From an uncultured Actinobaculum sp. (GTDB lineage Bacteria > Actinomycetota > Actinomycetes > Actinomycetales > Actinomycetaceae), in contig CALIHR010000050.1 of the NCBI GenBank assembly GCA_938020505.1, positions 1 through 22,335 of the forward strand: 22,335 nucleotides of DNA, in the 5' to 3' direction. Under the pieces are notes generated by a model. That model searched no databases. It saw nothing but the letters and a program-made list of their open reading frames with translations, and had not been told where the DNA came from. Both the position numbers and the translations under genes were made by a program. Shown one piece after another: positions 1 through 8,527 of the stretch (position 1 is its first letter; each line of letters begins with the position of its first letter).

Positions 1-995
1 GCCACCCCGGCCGCCCGGCCCAGGGCCGCCGCCGCCATGGCGTCCCAGACGATGTGCACGGGCAGGTCGGCGCCCGCCGGCGCGAGCTGCGCCAGGTCGC
101 CGAGGGAGAAGAGCTCGATCGCCTCCCGGAAACGGCGGGGCCCGAAAGCCCGGTCGACGACGGCGTCCTCGACCAAGCCGATCTGGCCGGCCGAGGGAAC
201 CCCGAGGGAGAGTCCGACCGCCCTGGCCCCCTCGACGACGTCGGCCTGGTCGACCATGCGCTGGACGGAGGAGTCGCCCACGGGGTATATACACGCCGCC
301 TGGACGCGCTCGTACACGCGGGCCTTGGCCCGCCAGTACGCTTCGCGCGAGCCGTGCCATTCGAGGTGGTCGTCGGCGATGTTCAGGCATATCGAGGCCA
401 GCGGCGACATGGTGCGGGTGGTGCGCAGCTGGAAGGAGGACAGTTCGACGGCGAAAGCCCCGGCCGCGCCGCCGTCGGTGCGGGATACTTCCGCGACGGC
501 CGGATTGCCGACGTTTCCTACGGCCTTGCCCTTCAGACCCCCGGCGTCGAGGATGGCTTCGGCCATGGACACGGCGGTGGTCTTGCCGTTGGTCCCCGTC
601 ACGCACAGCCACGGGGCAGCGCGCCCGCCGTCGAAGGCCCTCAGACGCCAGGCCAGCTCGATCTCGCTCCACACCGGCACCCCGGCGCGCGACGCTTGCT
701 CGAAGAGAGGGCCGACCTCGGGGACGGCGGGCGCCGGAATGACGACGTCGGGCTTCCACGCGAGGGCTTTCTCCGCAAGGGCGGCGGGGTCGGCGACGGC
801 GCCGCGCTCGTCGACGTCGCCGGCATTTTCCAGGGCGCTCTCGTTTGCGTCCCACGCGGAGACGACGGCCTCGGTCGCCTCTGCCAGCGCTTGGACGCAG
901 GCCGCGCCGGACTTGCCGAGGCCGACCACGGCCACCCTCGCGCCCGCGAGCTCTGCCGCCCCGGGGATTTCGGCGCTCACTGGTGCGCCAGCCAT
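1..995 (-). CDS. murD: UDP-N-acetylmuramoylalanine--D-glutamate ligase MurD, 3' end cut by window edge
   Basis: Cytoplasmic ligase that adds D-Glu to UDP-MurNAc-L-Ala using ATP. About 331 residues are visible; the C-terminal ligase domain lies off the left edge. Seen: an N-terminal Rossmann-like motif VAVVGLGKSG (residues 21-30), the Mur-ligase ATP loop TGTNGKTT (133-140), FAVELSSFQL, then LNIADDHLEWHGS. The visible part ends near VHIVWDAMAAAA, in the place of the usual GxHNxxNxxAA motif. Start choice is uncertain. ATG at 995 overlaps mraY by 19 bases; a GTG at 980 gives a GTGA overlap with the mraY stop and would remove five residues. Neither has a clear Shine-Dalgarno, so coupling to mraY is likely. 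The SPG motif that usually follows the N-terminal sheet reads APA here. The identification itself is secure. Confidence 0.93.
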   Translation of the reverse strand, partial: MAGAPVSAEIPGAAELAGARVAVVGLGKSGAACVQALAEATEAVVSAWDANESALENAGDVDERGAVADPAALAEKALAWKPDVVIPAPAVPEVGPLFEQASRAGVPVWSEIELAWRLRAFDGGRAAPWLCVTGTNGKTTAVSMAEAILDAGGLKGKAVGNVGNPAVAEVSRTDGGAAGAFAVELSSFQLRTTRTMSPLASICLNIADDHLEWHGSREAYWRAKARVYERVQAACIYPVGDSSVQRMVDQADVVEGARAVGLSLGVPSAGQIGLVEDAVVDRAFGPRRFREAIELFSLGDLAQLAPAGADLPVHIVWDAMAAAALGRAAGV

Positions 996-2062
996 TCGGC
1001 GTAGAACATGCCGACCGCCATGAGCATGAGGAGCGCCTCGATGATCCAGAAGCGGACGACCACGGTCACTTCCTTCCAGCCTTTGAGCTCAAAGTGGTGG
1101 TGGAGCGGGGCCATGCGGAATATCCGTTTCCTCGTGATCTTGTAGAAGCCCATCTGGAGGGTCGCCGAGCCCACCTCGATGAGGTAGAGGCCGCCGATGA
1201 GAACGGCGAGGATCTCGGTGCGGGTGAGAATGGAGATGCCGGCGAAGGCGCCTCCGAGGGCGAGGGACCCTGTGTCTCCCATGAAGATCTTCGCGGGCGA
1301 GGTGTTCCACCACAGGAAGCCGAAACAGGAGCCGACGATGGCGGCGCAGACGATGGCGAGGTCTCTGGGGTCGCGCACGTCGTAGCAGCCGGGCGCCTGG
1401 CCGAGGACCCCGTGGCAGACCTGGTTTGACTGCCACATGGTGATTGTCGCGTATGCGCCGAATGCGATCATCGAGGCCCCCGCGGCGAGCCCGTCGAGGC
1501 CGTCCGTGAGGTTGACCGCGTTGGACCACGCCGTGATGAGGAAGTTCGCCCAGATGACGAAGAGCGCGATTCCGACCCCGACGCCGAAAAAGGCGAGGTC
1601 GATGTTCGTGTCGCGCAGAATGGAAATTCGCAGGGTCGCGGGGGTTCTGTTCTCCGAGTTGCGGAAGCGCAGGGCCATGACGGCGAAGCTGATCCCCACG
1701 AAGGCCTGGCCGAGAATTTTCGCCCACGGAGTCAGCCCCAGGGACTGCTTCTTCCTGATCTTCGCAAAGTCGTCGAGGAAGCCGATGAAGCCAAGGCCCA
1801 CCGTGAGGTACAGGAGGAGCAGGCCGGAGGCGTTGGGCGAGCGGCCCGTCGCGAGATTCGCGACGAAATACCCGAGAAGGGTGCCGAAGATGATCATGAC
1901 GCCGCCCATGGTGGGCGTTCCGCGTTTGATTTGGTGGCTCGTCGGCCCGTCTTGGCGGATGAACTGCCCGTATTGTCGGGCCACGAGTATCTTGATGAAG
2001 AACGGCGTGCCCACGAGGGTGACGAAGAGCGAGATGCCGCCCGCGATGAGTATCGACAGCAC
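977..2062 (-). CDS. mraY: phospho-N-acetylmuramoyl-pentapeptide transferase MraY
   Basis: Polytopic membrane enzyme that transfers phospho-MurNAc-pentapeptide from UDP to undecaprenyl phosphate, giving lipid I. With the GTG start at 2062 it has 361 residues, typical of the family. Seen: FLDDFAKIRKKQ (Asp pair 97-98, metal/substrate site), NAVNLTDGLDGLAAG (182-195), MGDTGSLALGG (Asp263, catalytic region), PLHHHFELKGW (His triad 321-323), and about ten hydrophobic segments. An in-frame ATG at 2101 would add 13 residues inside murF. GTG is preferred because it follows a GGGAGGAG ribosome site by about eight bases, overlaps the murF stop by one base (TAGTG), and begins at LSILIAGGISL, where the family normally begins. 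Confidence 0.97.
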   Translation of the reverse strand: MLSILIAGGISLFVTLVGTPFFIKILVARQYGQFIRQDGPTSHQIKRGTPTMGGVMIIFGTLLGYFVANLATGRSPNASGLLLLYLTVGLGFIGFLDDFAKIRKKQSLGLTPWAKILGQAFVGISFAVMALRFRNSENRTPATLRISILRDTNIDLAFFGVGVGIALFVIWANFLITAWSNAVNLTDGLDGLAAGASMIAFGAYATITMWQSNQVCHGVLGQAPGCYDVRDPRDLAIVCAAIVGSCFGFLWWNTSPAKIFMGDTGSLALGGAFAGISILTRTEILAVLIGGLYLIEVGSATLQMGFYKITRKRIFRMAPLHHHFELKGWKEVTVVVRFWIIEALLMLMAVGMFYAEWLAHQ

Positions 2063-3480
2063 TATTTCTTCTCCTCCCTCAAAGAGTCGGCGACTTTCCA
2101 TACCCCCGAACCGTTCGATCCTTTCACCAACACTACGTCACCGGCGGCCAGGGCGGCGTCTAGCGCCCTCAGCGCGCCTTCGGGCCCGGCGACCCACGTT
2201 GCGTCCACGCCTTCGGCCTCGGCGGCCGATGCGAGCGGCCGCGCCTCCTCGCCGACGGCGAGAAGGGAGGCGACGCCGGCCTGGGCCGCGGCCTTGCCGA
2301 TCGCCTCGTGCTCGAGCAGAGAGGCCTCGCCGAGCTCGAGCATTTCGCCGAGCACGGCGACCTTGCGCCGCCCGCGCCCGAGCCGTTCCATGGCCGCCAG
2401 TCCGGCGCGCATGGAATCGGGGTTGGCGTTGTACGAGTCGTCGATGACCGTCGCGCCGCCCGCCTCGAAGACGTCCATGCGATGGGGGCTTGCGGCGCCG
2501 ACGGCGCTGAGGGTCGAGGCGATCTGGGCCGTCGCAATCCCCAGCGAATGGGCCAGCGCCGCCGCGGCGAGGGCGTTCGCCACGTGGTGTTCGCCGACGA
2601 GCTTGAGCTTGACGGCCGCCTCGCCTTCCGGCGTGACGAGCGTGAAAGACGCGCGTCCGTCCGCGCCGACGTCGACGTTTCGCGCTGCGACGTCGCCCTC
2701 GCCGCGCGCCGAGAAGGTCAGAACCGGTCCGCGTGCGAGCTCTGCCATGGCCGCGACCCGCGGATCGTCGGCGTTGAGCACGACGTCGCCGCCTTCGCGG
2801 GTGCCTGTCACGAGCTCCGACTTGGCGCGCGCGACGTTGTCGATGCCGCCGAATTCGCCCAGGTGCGCGCGGGCGACGATGAGGACGGCCGAGGCGTCCG
2901 GGGGCGCGATCGACGTGAGGTAGTCGATGTTGCCGATGCGGTCAGCGCCCATTTCGAGGACCAGTGTGGCTGTGCCGGCGTCCGTCCGCAGAACCGTGAT
3001 CGGAAGCCCCAGCTCGTTGTTGAAGGACCCGGGAGGGGCGATGACCGGCCCCCTGCTTTCCGCCAGAGAGGCCAGAAGATCCTTGACGGTGGTCTTGCCG
3101 ACCGACCCCGTCACGGCCACGACCTTGAGGTCTGGGTTCCCTTCGGCCCTCGCCCTCTGGAGGTTCGCGCGCGCCAAAGCGCCGATCGCCTTTTCGACGT
3201 CGTCGACGACGATGACGCGGGCCGGGTCGGCGCCCGAGGCGAGCGCAGCGGATGGGTCGGATGTGACGACGGCCCGGGCGCCCGCCGACAGTGCGGCTCC
3301 GGCGAGCTCGGCGCCGTCGACCCGCGCGCCCTTGATGGCCGCGAAGACCTCGCCGCCGCTGACGGTCCGCGTGTCGGCCGTCAGCGATGAAATCTGTTCT
3401 CGCGCGACGTCGGGCGGAGTCTCGCCAGCCGTCGTCGCATTGCAATCGGCAACGACTTGCGCGAGCGTCACCGGTATCAT
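2062..3480 (-). CDS. murF: UDP-N-acetylmuramoyl-tripeptide--D-alanyl-D-alanine ligase MurF
   Basis: Adds D-Ala-D-Ala to the UDP-MurNAc-tripeptide, the last cytoplasmic ligation of the precursor. 472 residues, normal length. Seen: N-terminal substrate domain with SSLTADTRTVSGGEVFAAIKG (31-51), ATP loop VTGSVGKTTVKD (123-134), GSFNNELGLPITVL, LEMGADRIGNI, HHVANALAAAALAHSLG, the C-terminal ligase-domain block VIDDSYNANPDSMRAGLAAM with VAVLGEMLELG after it, and a closing VLVKGSNGSGVWKV. Its ATG overlaps the murE TGA as ATGA, and GAGGAG lies about six bases upstream. This supports translational coupling with murE. Identification is secure. Confidence 0.97.
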   Translation of the reverse strand: MIPVTLAQVVADCNATTAGETPPDVAREQISSLTADTRTVSGGEVFAAIKGARVDGAELAGAALSAGARAVVTSDPSAALASGADPARVIVVDDVEKAIGALARANLQRARAEGNPDLKVVAVTGSVGKTTVKDLLASLAESRGPVIAPPGSFNNELGLPITVLRTDAGTATLVLEMGADRIGNIDYLTSIAPPDASAVLIVARAHLGEFGGIDNVARAKSELVTGTREGGDVVLNADDPRVAAMAELARGPVLTFSARGEGDVAARNVDVGADGRASFTLVTPEGEAAVKLKLVGEHHVANALAAAALAHSLGIATAQIASTLSAVGAASPHRMDVFEAGGATVIDDSYNANPDSMRAGLAAMERLGRGRRKVAVLGEMLELGEASLLEHEAIGKAAAQAGVASLLAVGEEARPLASAAEAEGVDATWVAGPEGALRALDAALAAGDVVLVKGSNGSGVWKVADSLREEKK

Positions 3481-5054
3481 GCTTTCTCCTCACCGTCGTG
3501 GACGCGGGCGCGCTTGCGTAGGGCGCGCCGCGCCTCGACTCGGTCGTCGAGTTCGATCGGAACGCCCGCCACCTCCTGAATGGTTTCGTGGCCGCGCCCC
3601 GCAAGGAGAATGGTATCCCGCTCGGAGGCTTGCGCGATTGCGGCGTCTATGGCTTGGGACCGGTCCGCGATCTCGACGACGGGGGTGTCGAAGCCGCGCG
3701 TTCCCTCGATGACGGCCGCCCTGATGACGGCGGGGTCCTCGTCGTGCGGATCGTCGTCCGTGATGTAGACGAGGTCGCCGTAGCGGGCGACGGCGGCCCC
3801 CATGGCCGGGCGCTTGCCCTTGTCGCGGTCCCCCGCCGACCCCGTGAGCACGACGAGCCTGCCCTCGGTGGAGGGACGCAGGGCCTTCATGGCGTTGACG
3901 AGCGCCTCCGTGTTGTGGGCGAAGTCGACGATGACCCGGGGGCGGGCGTTGAGAACTTCCATGCGGCCCGGCACCGCGGGGTTGATCCCCTCGGGCAGGG
4001 CGCGCGCAAGCTCCTCGGGGGCGTGCCCGGCAGTCATGGCCATGACGGCCGCGAGCGCCGCGTTCGCAACGTTGAAATCCCCCGGAAGGGAGGTGCTCGT
4101 CGCCAGCCTGCGCCCGTCGGTCGATTCGAGGACGAAGCTCGACCCGTCCCGGGAGACGGCCTTCCATCCCACGGCGCCGTCGGGCAGATCCGGCAGGTCC
4201 GAGTCCACGGCGAGGGCGGCGACCTCCCCTTCGAGCCGCGGCGCGCATTCCGCGAGGAGGCGGCGGCCGTACTCGCCGTCGACTGAGACGACGGCGTTGC
4301 GAGCCCTCTCCGGGGTGAAGAGGCTCGCCTTGGCTTGGTAGTACCCCTCCATCGTTCCGTGGAAATCGAGGTGATCCTGGGTGAGATTCGTGAACCCGGC
4401 CACCGTGAACGCCACGGGGTCGCTGCGGCCCTGGACGAGTGCGTGGCTGGAGGCCTCCATGACGACGTCGGTCCCTCCCCCGCGGCGGTGGAAGGCGAGG
4501 TAGCTTTGGAGCTCGTCGGGCATGGGAGTCGTCAAGCGCGCCGGGGCGCTCATTCCGGCCAGGCGGATCTCTACCGTGCCGATGAGGCCGGGTTTGCGCC
4601 CGAGGGCGACGAGTATCGATTCGACCATGTAGGCCGTCGTCGTCTTGCCGTTGGTTCCTGTCACGGCGTATGTGTCGAGGCCTGCGGCGGGTTCGCCGAG
4701 GATCAAGGCGGCCGCCTTTCCGACGGCGGCGCGCGGATCGTCGACGACGAGGACGGGGACGGAGCGCCCTCCGAGGTCTTTGCGAAGGATGTCGCGCCCC
4801 TTGGCGTCGGTGAGCACGGCGCTCGCGCCGGCTTCGATCGCCGAGGCGGCGAAAACGGCGCCGTGGGCTTTCTCGCCCGGAGTGGCCGCGAACAGGTCGC
4901 CCGGCCGCGCCTGTCTGCTGTCGGACGTGACGGATTCAACCGCTGCGCTGCGAGCCTCGGGCCCTCCGTCCCCGAAATCAAGCGTCGCCCCGACGGCCGG
5001 GGCGAGCGCGTCGAGCCGCGTGAGAAGCCCGGTCTGTCTCGTATAGTCAGTCAT
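3477..5054 (-). CDS. murE: UDP-N-acetylmuramoyl-tripeptide synthetase MurE (probably L-Lys or L-Orn adding)
   Basis: Adds the third amino acid of the peptidoglycan stem. 525 residues. Seen: TSDSRQARPGDLFAA (43-57), ATP loop VTGTNGKTTTAYMVES (131-146, Lys137), LTTPMPDELQSYL, VVMEASSHAL, TNLTQDHLDFHGTMEGYYQAK (includes the lysine that is carbamylated in the family), PGRMEVL, VIVDFAHNTEAL, LTGSAGDRDKGKRPAMG, and RGHETIQ near the end. The loop matching the meso-DAP-binding DNPR of E. coli MurE reads DDPH (434-437), lacking the arginine that contacts the DAP carboxylate, so Lys or Orn is the likelier substrate (inference). The start overlaps the ftsI stop by eight bases. Identity is certain; the amino acid specificity is not. 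Confidence 0.96.
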   Translation of the reverse strand: MTDYTRQTGLLTRLDALAPAVGATLDFGDGGPEARSAAVESVTSDSRQARPGDLFAATPGEKAHGAVFAASAIEAGASAVLTDAKGRDILRKDLGGRSVPVLVVDDPRAAVGKAAALILGEPAAGLDTYAVTGTNGKTTTAYMVESILVALGRKPGLIGTVEIRLAGMSAPARLTTPMPDELQSYLAFHRRGGGTDVVMEASSHALVQGRSDPVAFTVAGFTNLTQDHLDFHGTMEGYYQAKASLFTPERARNAVVSVDGEYGRRLLAECAPRLEGEVAALAVDSDLPDLPDGAVGWKAVSRDGSSFVLESTDGRRLATSTSLPGDFNVANAALAAVMAMTAGHAPEELARALPEGINPAVPGRMEVLNARPRVIVDFAHNTEALVNAMKALRPSTEGRLVVLTGSAGDRDKGKRPAMGAAVARYGDLVYITDDDPHDEDPAVIRAAVIEGTRGFDTPVVEIADRSQAIDAAIAQASERDTILLAGRGHETIQEVAGVPIELDDRVEARRALRKRARVHDGEEKA

Positions 5055-6951
5055 TCTTGCCTATCTGACGCTCGTACCACGGGTACTTGAACAGGGGCTC
5101 GGTGGAAGGCGCGATCCCCAGCTGCCGTACCGCAAAGTGTGCGACATTCGAGAATACCGGAGCGGCCACCTCGCCGCCGTACCCGGCGCCCTTGCCGTTG
5201 AAGACGGTGACCGCCACAGCGATCTGGGGCTTGTCAGCCGGAAGGACCCCCACGAATGTGCCGACTCGCTTGGTGAGCTTGCCGTTGGCGTCGGGCACCT
5301 GCGCGGTCCCCGTCTTTCCCGCGACGTTGTATCCCTCGACCCTGGCGAGATAGCCGGTCGAATCCTTGTCGGTGACGGCCTGCATCATCTTCAGCATCGT
5401 CGCCGCCGAGTCCGCCGAGATCACGCGCTCTTTCTTCTCCGGCGCCACGGGCTTCTCGTTTCCGTCGGAGTCGACGACGGATTCGACGATGTGCAGCGGA
5501 ACCTTCACTCCCCCGTTGCCGATCGTCGCCACCATCTGGCCGAGCTGAACGGTGGTGGCCGACCATCCCTGGCCGAACATCGTCGTGTAGCGCCCCCTGG
5601 GGCCCCAGGAGCTCGGCTGCGTGAGCCTCCCGCGGGACTCCGCCGGGAGCTCGACTCCGGTCTTCGAGCCGATGCCGAACTTCTTCATGTAGTCGTAGCG
5701 CTTGGCGTCGGTCACTTTGTCGCCGATCTGAATGAGGCCCGTGTTGTAGGACTTCGCGAGGATCCCGGCCACCGTCATCCTCTCGGTGCCGTGCGAATCG
5801 TTGTCGTGGACCTTCTCGCCGTTGGGCATCGTGATCGAGTACGGCACGGTGAAAACGCTCTCGGGCGTGACTTTCTTCTGGTCGATCGAGCCGGAGAACG
5901 TGATGAGCTTGCCCGTCGATCCGGGCTCGACGGGCGCCTGCACCGCCCGCGACCCCCAGTTCGAGGACGCCGTCGAACCGAGACTCGCCGGATTCGGGGA
6001 GCCCGAATCCACGAGGGCGAGGATCCTTCCGGTTCCGATCTCGACGACGACGGCCGCGCCCCACTCGGCGTTGTTGGCCTTGACTGAATCGTCGACGGCC
6101 TTCATGAGTTGGTTCTGCAGGTCGCGGTCGATCGTCAGTTTGACGGTCGAGCCGTTCTTCGCGGCCGATTCCTTGCGCTTGCCGTTGGGCAAAACCGCGC
6201 CGCCCCCGGCGACTTCGACTGTGAGGGAGCCGTTCTTTCCCGCGAGCGCGGCCTCCTGAGACTTCTCGATTCCGGCTTGGCCCTTGATCTGGCCGGGCTC
6301 GTTCTGGACCTGGCCCGTGTAGCCGAGCACGTTTCCGGCGACCGCGCCGTTGGGGTATTCGCGTTTCATGTACTGCTCGGGCTCGATCCCCGTGATGCGC
6401 AGCGCGTTGACCTTGCGCCAAAGATCCGGCGAAACGTCCTTCTTGACGTATACGAAGGACTTCTTCTTCTCGCCGCCCAGAAGGAGGCCGCCCAGCTCGG
6501 CCCGGTCCATCTTGAGCAGCGGCGCGAGCTGTTCGGCCGCCGCCGCTGCGCCGGATCCGATGAGGTTGCCGTCCTTGTCGTAGCGCTTGTACTGGGCGAT
6601 GGCCTTCTGGTTGACGCCGATGTTGTACCGCTCGATCGACGTCGCCAGCACCGACCCCTTCGAGTCGACGATGTCGCCCCGCTTGGCGTGCAGCGTGTAC
6701 GTCCTCGTTCTGAAGCCCGACGCCGCCTCCGCGAGGGAGGCGGATCTGACTCCCTGGAGGTCGGCGAGCCGAATGCCCAAAACCAATGCGCACACAACGA
6801 AGGCGACGGCGAGCGAACGCAGGCGCCTGGCCGCCAAAGGCAACGACGAGTGGTACTCCCTCAGTCGACGAATGTTGCGAGAAAAGGCGGCGCGGCGCGG
6901 ACGATCCGCGCCACGCCCCTCCGACTCATTGTCGGTGGCAGAAGACGACAT
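5047..6951 (-). CDS. ftsI: division-specific class B penicillin-binding protein (FtsI/PBP3 type)
   Basis: Septal peptidoglycan DD-transpeptidase. 634 residues: a cytoplasmic Arg-rich N-terminus (1-44), one membrane anchor around 45-62, a pedestal domain (about 82-270, with TLHAKRGDIVDSKGSVLA), and a transpeptidase domain to about 615. Catalytic motifs: EPGSTGK (Ser345 nucleophile, Lys348), SYN (401-403) and KTGTA (546-550). No PASTA repeats follow the transpeptidase; the protein ends about 20 residues after PLFKYPW, unlike PASTA-bearing PBPs. It abuts the FtsL-like gene upstream (that gene's TAG is directly followed by this ATG) and overlaps murE by eight bases. Its place between ftsL and murE marks it as the divisome PBP rather than an elongation or sporulation paralogue. 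Confidence 0.95.
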   Translation of the reverse strand: MSSSATDNESEGRGADRPRRAAFSRNIRRLREYHSSLPLAARRLRSLAVAFVVCALVLGIRLADLQGVRSASLAEAASGFRTRTYTLHAKRGDIVDSKGSVLATSIERYNIGVNQKAIAQYKRYDKDGNLIGSGAAAAAEQLAPLLKMDRAELGGLLLGGEKKKSFVYVKKDVSPDLWRKVNALRITGIEPEQYMKREYPNGAVAGNVLGYTGQVQNEPGQIKGQAGIEKSQEAALAGKNGSLTVEVAGGGAVLPNGKRKESAAKNGSTVKLTIDRDLQNQLMKAVDDSVKANNAEWGAAVVVEIGTGRILALVDSGSPNPASLGSTASSNWGSRAVQAPVEPGSTGKLITFSGSIDQKKVTPESVFTVPYSITMPNGEKVHDNDSHGTERMTVAGILAKSYNTGLIQIGDKVTDAKRYDYMKKFGIGSKTGVELPAESRGRLTQPSSWGPRGRYTTMFGQGWSATTVQLGQMVATIGNGGVKVPLHIVESVVDSDGNEKPVAPEKKERVISADSAATMLKMMQAVTDKDSTGYLARVEGYNVAGKTGTAQVPDANGKLTKRVGTFVGVLPADKPQIAVAVTVFNGKGAGYGGEVAAPVFSNVAHFAVRQLGIAPSTEPLFKYPWYERQIGKND

Positions 6952-7350
6952 CTACTTCCCTTGCGGCTCCGAGGGCTTCTTGACGGCCCCAGTCGTGAGG
7001 TCCAAGTGGAGGACGCTCGTTGCTGGAACCAATCCTAGTTGCTCGGCCTTGGCGGTCAGCTCCTGCGGGGTGGAGGCGGAGACGACGCGATCGGCGAGCG
7101 TGGCCTCTTTTGCCGTGGCAACGTTGAGTTCCCTCTGCACCGACTGGATCTCGTAAGCCGTGTCGACCATCTGCGTGTTGAGGGCGAAAGCGGCGCCCAA
7201 AGCGCCGACGAGAAGCAGTGCGCAGACGATGACGACGCCGAAGAAGCCTCGCGCCGACGCCGGGGCCGGGACAAGTTTCAAGCCGGGAACCCCGGAGACG
7301 ACGGAGCGGGCGGCGCGCCTGGGCACAGTGGTGGCGGGGATTGCACTCAT
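6952..7350 (-). CDS. ftsL: FtsL-like bitopic cell division protein
   Basis: Small 132-residue protein in the usual ftsL slot between rsmH and ftsI. Seen: a basic N-terminal cytoplasmic part (1-35), one hydrophobic segment GFFGVVIVCALLLVGALGAA (35-54), then an extracytoplasmic stretch with coiled-coil character (about 60-95) and PQELTAKAEQLGLVPA (95-110), the kind of segment that follows the coil in FtsL/DivIC proteins. In the family these scaffold FtsQ, DivIC, FtsW and FtsI at the septum. GAGGAAAG upstream of the ATG is a good ribosome site, and its stop abuts the ftsI start. Sequence conservation in this family is poor, so the call rests mainly on topology and position. Confidence 0.85.
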   Translation of the reverse strand: MSAIPATTVPRRAARSVVSGVPGLKLVPAPASARGFFGVVIVCALLLVGALGAAFALNTQMVDTAYEIQSVQRELNVATAKEATLADRVVSASTPQELTAKAEQLGLVPATSVLHLDLTTGAVKKPSEPQGK

Positions 7351-7377
7351 CGGTTCTTTCCTCGTGTAGTTGCTGGT

Positions 7378-8385
7378 TTATGCGGTGTGCGGGGTTTCAC
7401 GCAGCCTCTCGGCGGCCCTGAGGCGCACCGATGCGCTGCGCGGATTGGCCTGCAGCTCCGCGGCGTCGGCCTTGACGGCGCCGCGGGTAAGCAGGCGAAG
7501 GTACGGGGCGCGGTCGTCGAGTTCGACGGGCAGGCCCGCCGGCGTCGAGGACGTCGCCCCTTTCGCCATCTCACGCTTGACGATCCTGTCCTCCAGCGAT
7601 TGGTACGACTCGACGACGATGCGGCCTCCAACCGCAATCGCCTCGATGGCGCGCGGGATGGCGCGCCCGAGGAGGGCAAGCTCGTCGTTGACGGCGATTC
7701 GAAGCGCCTGAAAGGTTCGTTTGCACGGGTTGCCTCCCGTGCGCCTGGCCGGCGCAGGGATCGCGTCGCGGACGATGTCGGCAAGTTGGCCGGTGCGCTC
7801 GATCGGCTCCGCGGCGCGGGCCGCGAGGATCCTGGCGGCGATCCGCGAAGCGAACCTTTCTTCGCCGTACTCGCGCAGGATCCGCGTCAGCTCCGCCTTG
7901 TCCGCGGAGGCCACGACGTCCGCGGCCGTCGGGCCGCCGGCCTTGTCCATTCGCATGTCCAAGGGGCCGTCGCCGGAGTAAGAGAACCCGCGGCCCTCGT
8001 CGTCCAGCTGGAGCGAGGAGACGCCGAGGTCCATCAGCACGGCGTCTGCCCGCCCGGCGCGCCCATACTCGGCGGCGACGTCGGACACGTCGTCGTACGT
8101 GGCGCGGACGGCGACGAAACGCTTGCCGAAAGGCGCCAAGCGTTCGCCTGCCAACTCAATGGCCTCCGGGTCCCGGTCGATTCCCACGACCGTCAGGCTG
8201 TCAAAACGCTGAAGGAAGGCGAATGAGTGCCCTCCCATTCCGAGCGTCGCGTCGATCATCACGGGGGCCTCGGCCGTCAGCGCGGGCCCGAGGAGCTTCA
8301 CGCACTCCTCGAGCAGCACAGGCACATGCAGCGCATTGCCGCCGGCGCGAGGAGGTCCGGCTTTGCTCGTCGCGTTCGACGCCAT
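7378..8385 (-). CDS. rsmH: 16S rRNA (cytosine(1402)-N4)-methyltransferase RsmH
   Basis: SAM-dependent methyltransferase that modifies C1402 of 16S rRNA (formerly MraW). 335 residues, a normal length. Seen: HVPVLLEECVKLL (20-32), SAM loop DATLGMGGHS (45-54), GIDRDPEAI (68-76), MDLGVSSLQLDDEGRGFSY (118-136), DGPLDMRMD (139-147), TGGNPCKRTFQALRIAVNDEL, and the C-terminal SYQSLEDRIVKREM block. GAGGAG sits about six bases before the ATG. It is separated from mraZ by 142 bp, the largest gap inside this operon, and from the FtsL-like gene by 27 bp. Identification is secure. Confidence 0.97.
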   Translation of the reverse strand: MASNATSKAGPPRAGGNALHVPVLLEECVKLLGPALTAEAPVMIDATLGMGGHSFAFLQRFDSLTVVGIDRDPEAIELAGERLAPFGKRFVAVRATYDDVSDVAAEYGRAGRADAVLMDLGVSSLQLDDEGRGFSYSGDGPLDMRMDKAGGPTAADVVASADKAELTRILREYGEERFASRIAARILAARAAEPIERTGQLADIVRDAIPAPARRTGGNPCKRTFQALRIAVNDELALLGRAIPRAIEAIAVGGRIVVESYQSLEDRIVKREMAKGATSSTPAGLPVELDDRAPYLRLLTRGAVKADAAELQANPRSASVRLRAAERLRETPHTA

Positions 8386-8416
8386 GCGAACTCCTCTCTG
8401 TGCCTTGCGGCGTATA

Positions 8417-8518
8417 CGGCCGCTGCCGCGGCTGCCTTTGTGCGGCCGAGTCAGACCGACCGGCGGCTTTCTTCGCCTTTCTGAAGCTGGGGAACTGCCT
8501 CAGACGAGTGAGAAAGCC
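8417..8518 (-). other. structured spacer between mraZ and rsmH
   Basis: The 142-bp mraZ-rsmH gap holds two perfect inverted repeats: a 7-bp pair (8417-8423 with 8442-8448) and an 8-bp pair, GGCTTTCT at 8465-8472 with AGAAAGCC at 8511-8518. In the minus-strand transcript both could fold as stem-loops ahead of the rsmH ribosome site. There is no T-run after either stem, so simple termination is not indicated. A role in attenuation, RNA processing or stability is possible but unproven. I see no clear promoter and no small gene in this gap. Confidence 0.35.
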
Positions 8519-8527
8519 CTCGGCCGG

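Noticed and set aside
37..1429. Long plus-strand open frames over the murD and mraY region
   Set aside because: They translate to Arg/Ala/Pro-rich sequence with no family motif, while the minus strand encodes clear MurD and MraY. They are high-GC antisense shadows.
2063..2101. ATG start for mraY at 2101
   Set aside because: It would add 13 non-family residues inside murF; the GTG at 2062 has the ribosome site and the conserved N-terminus.
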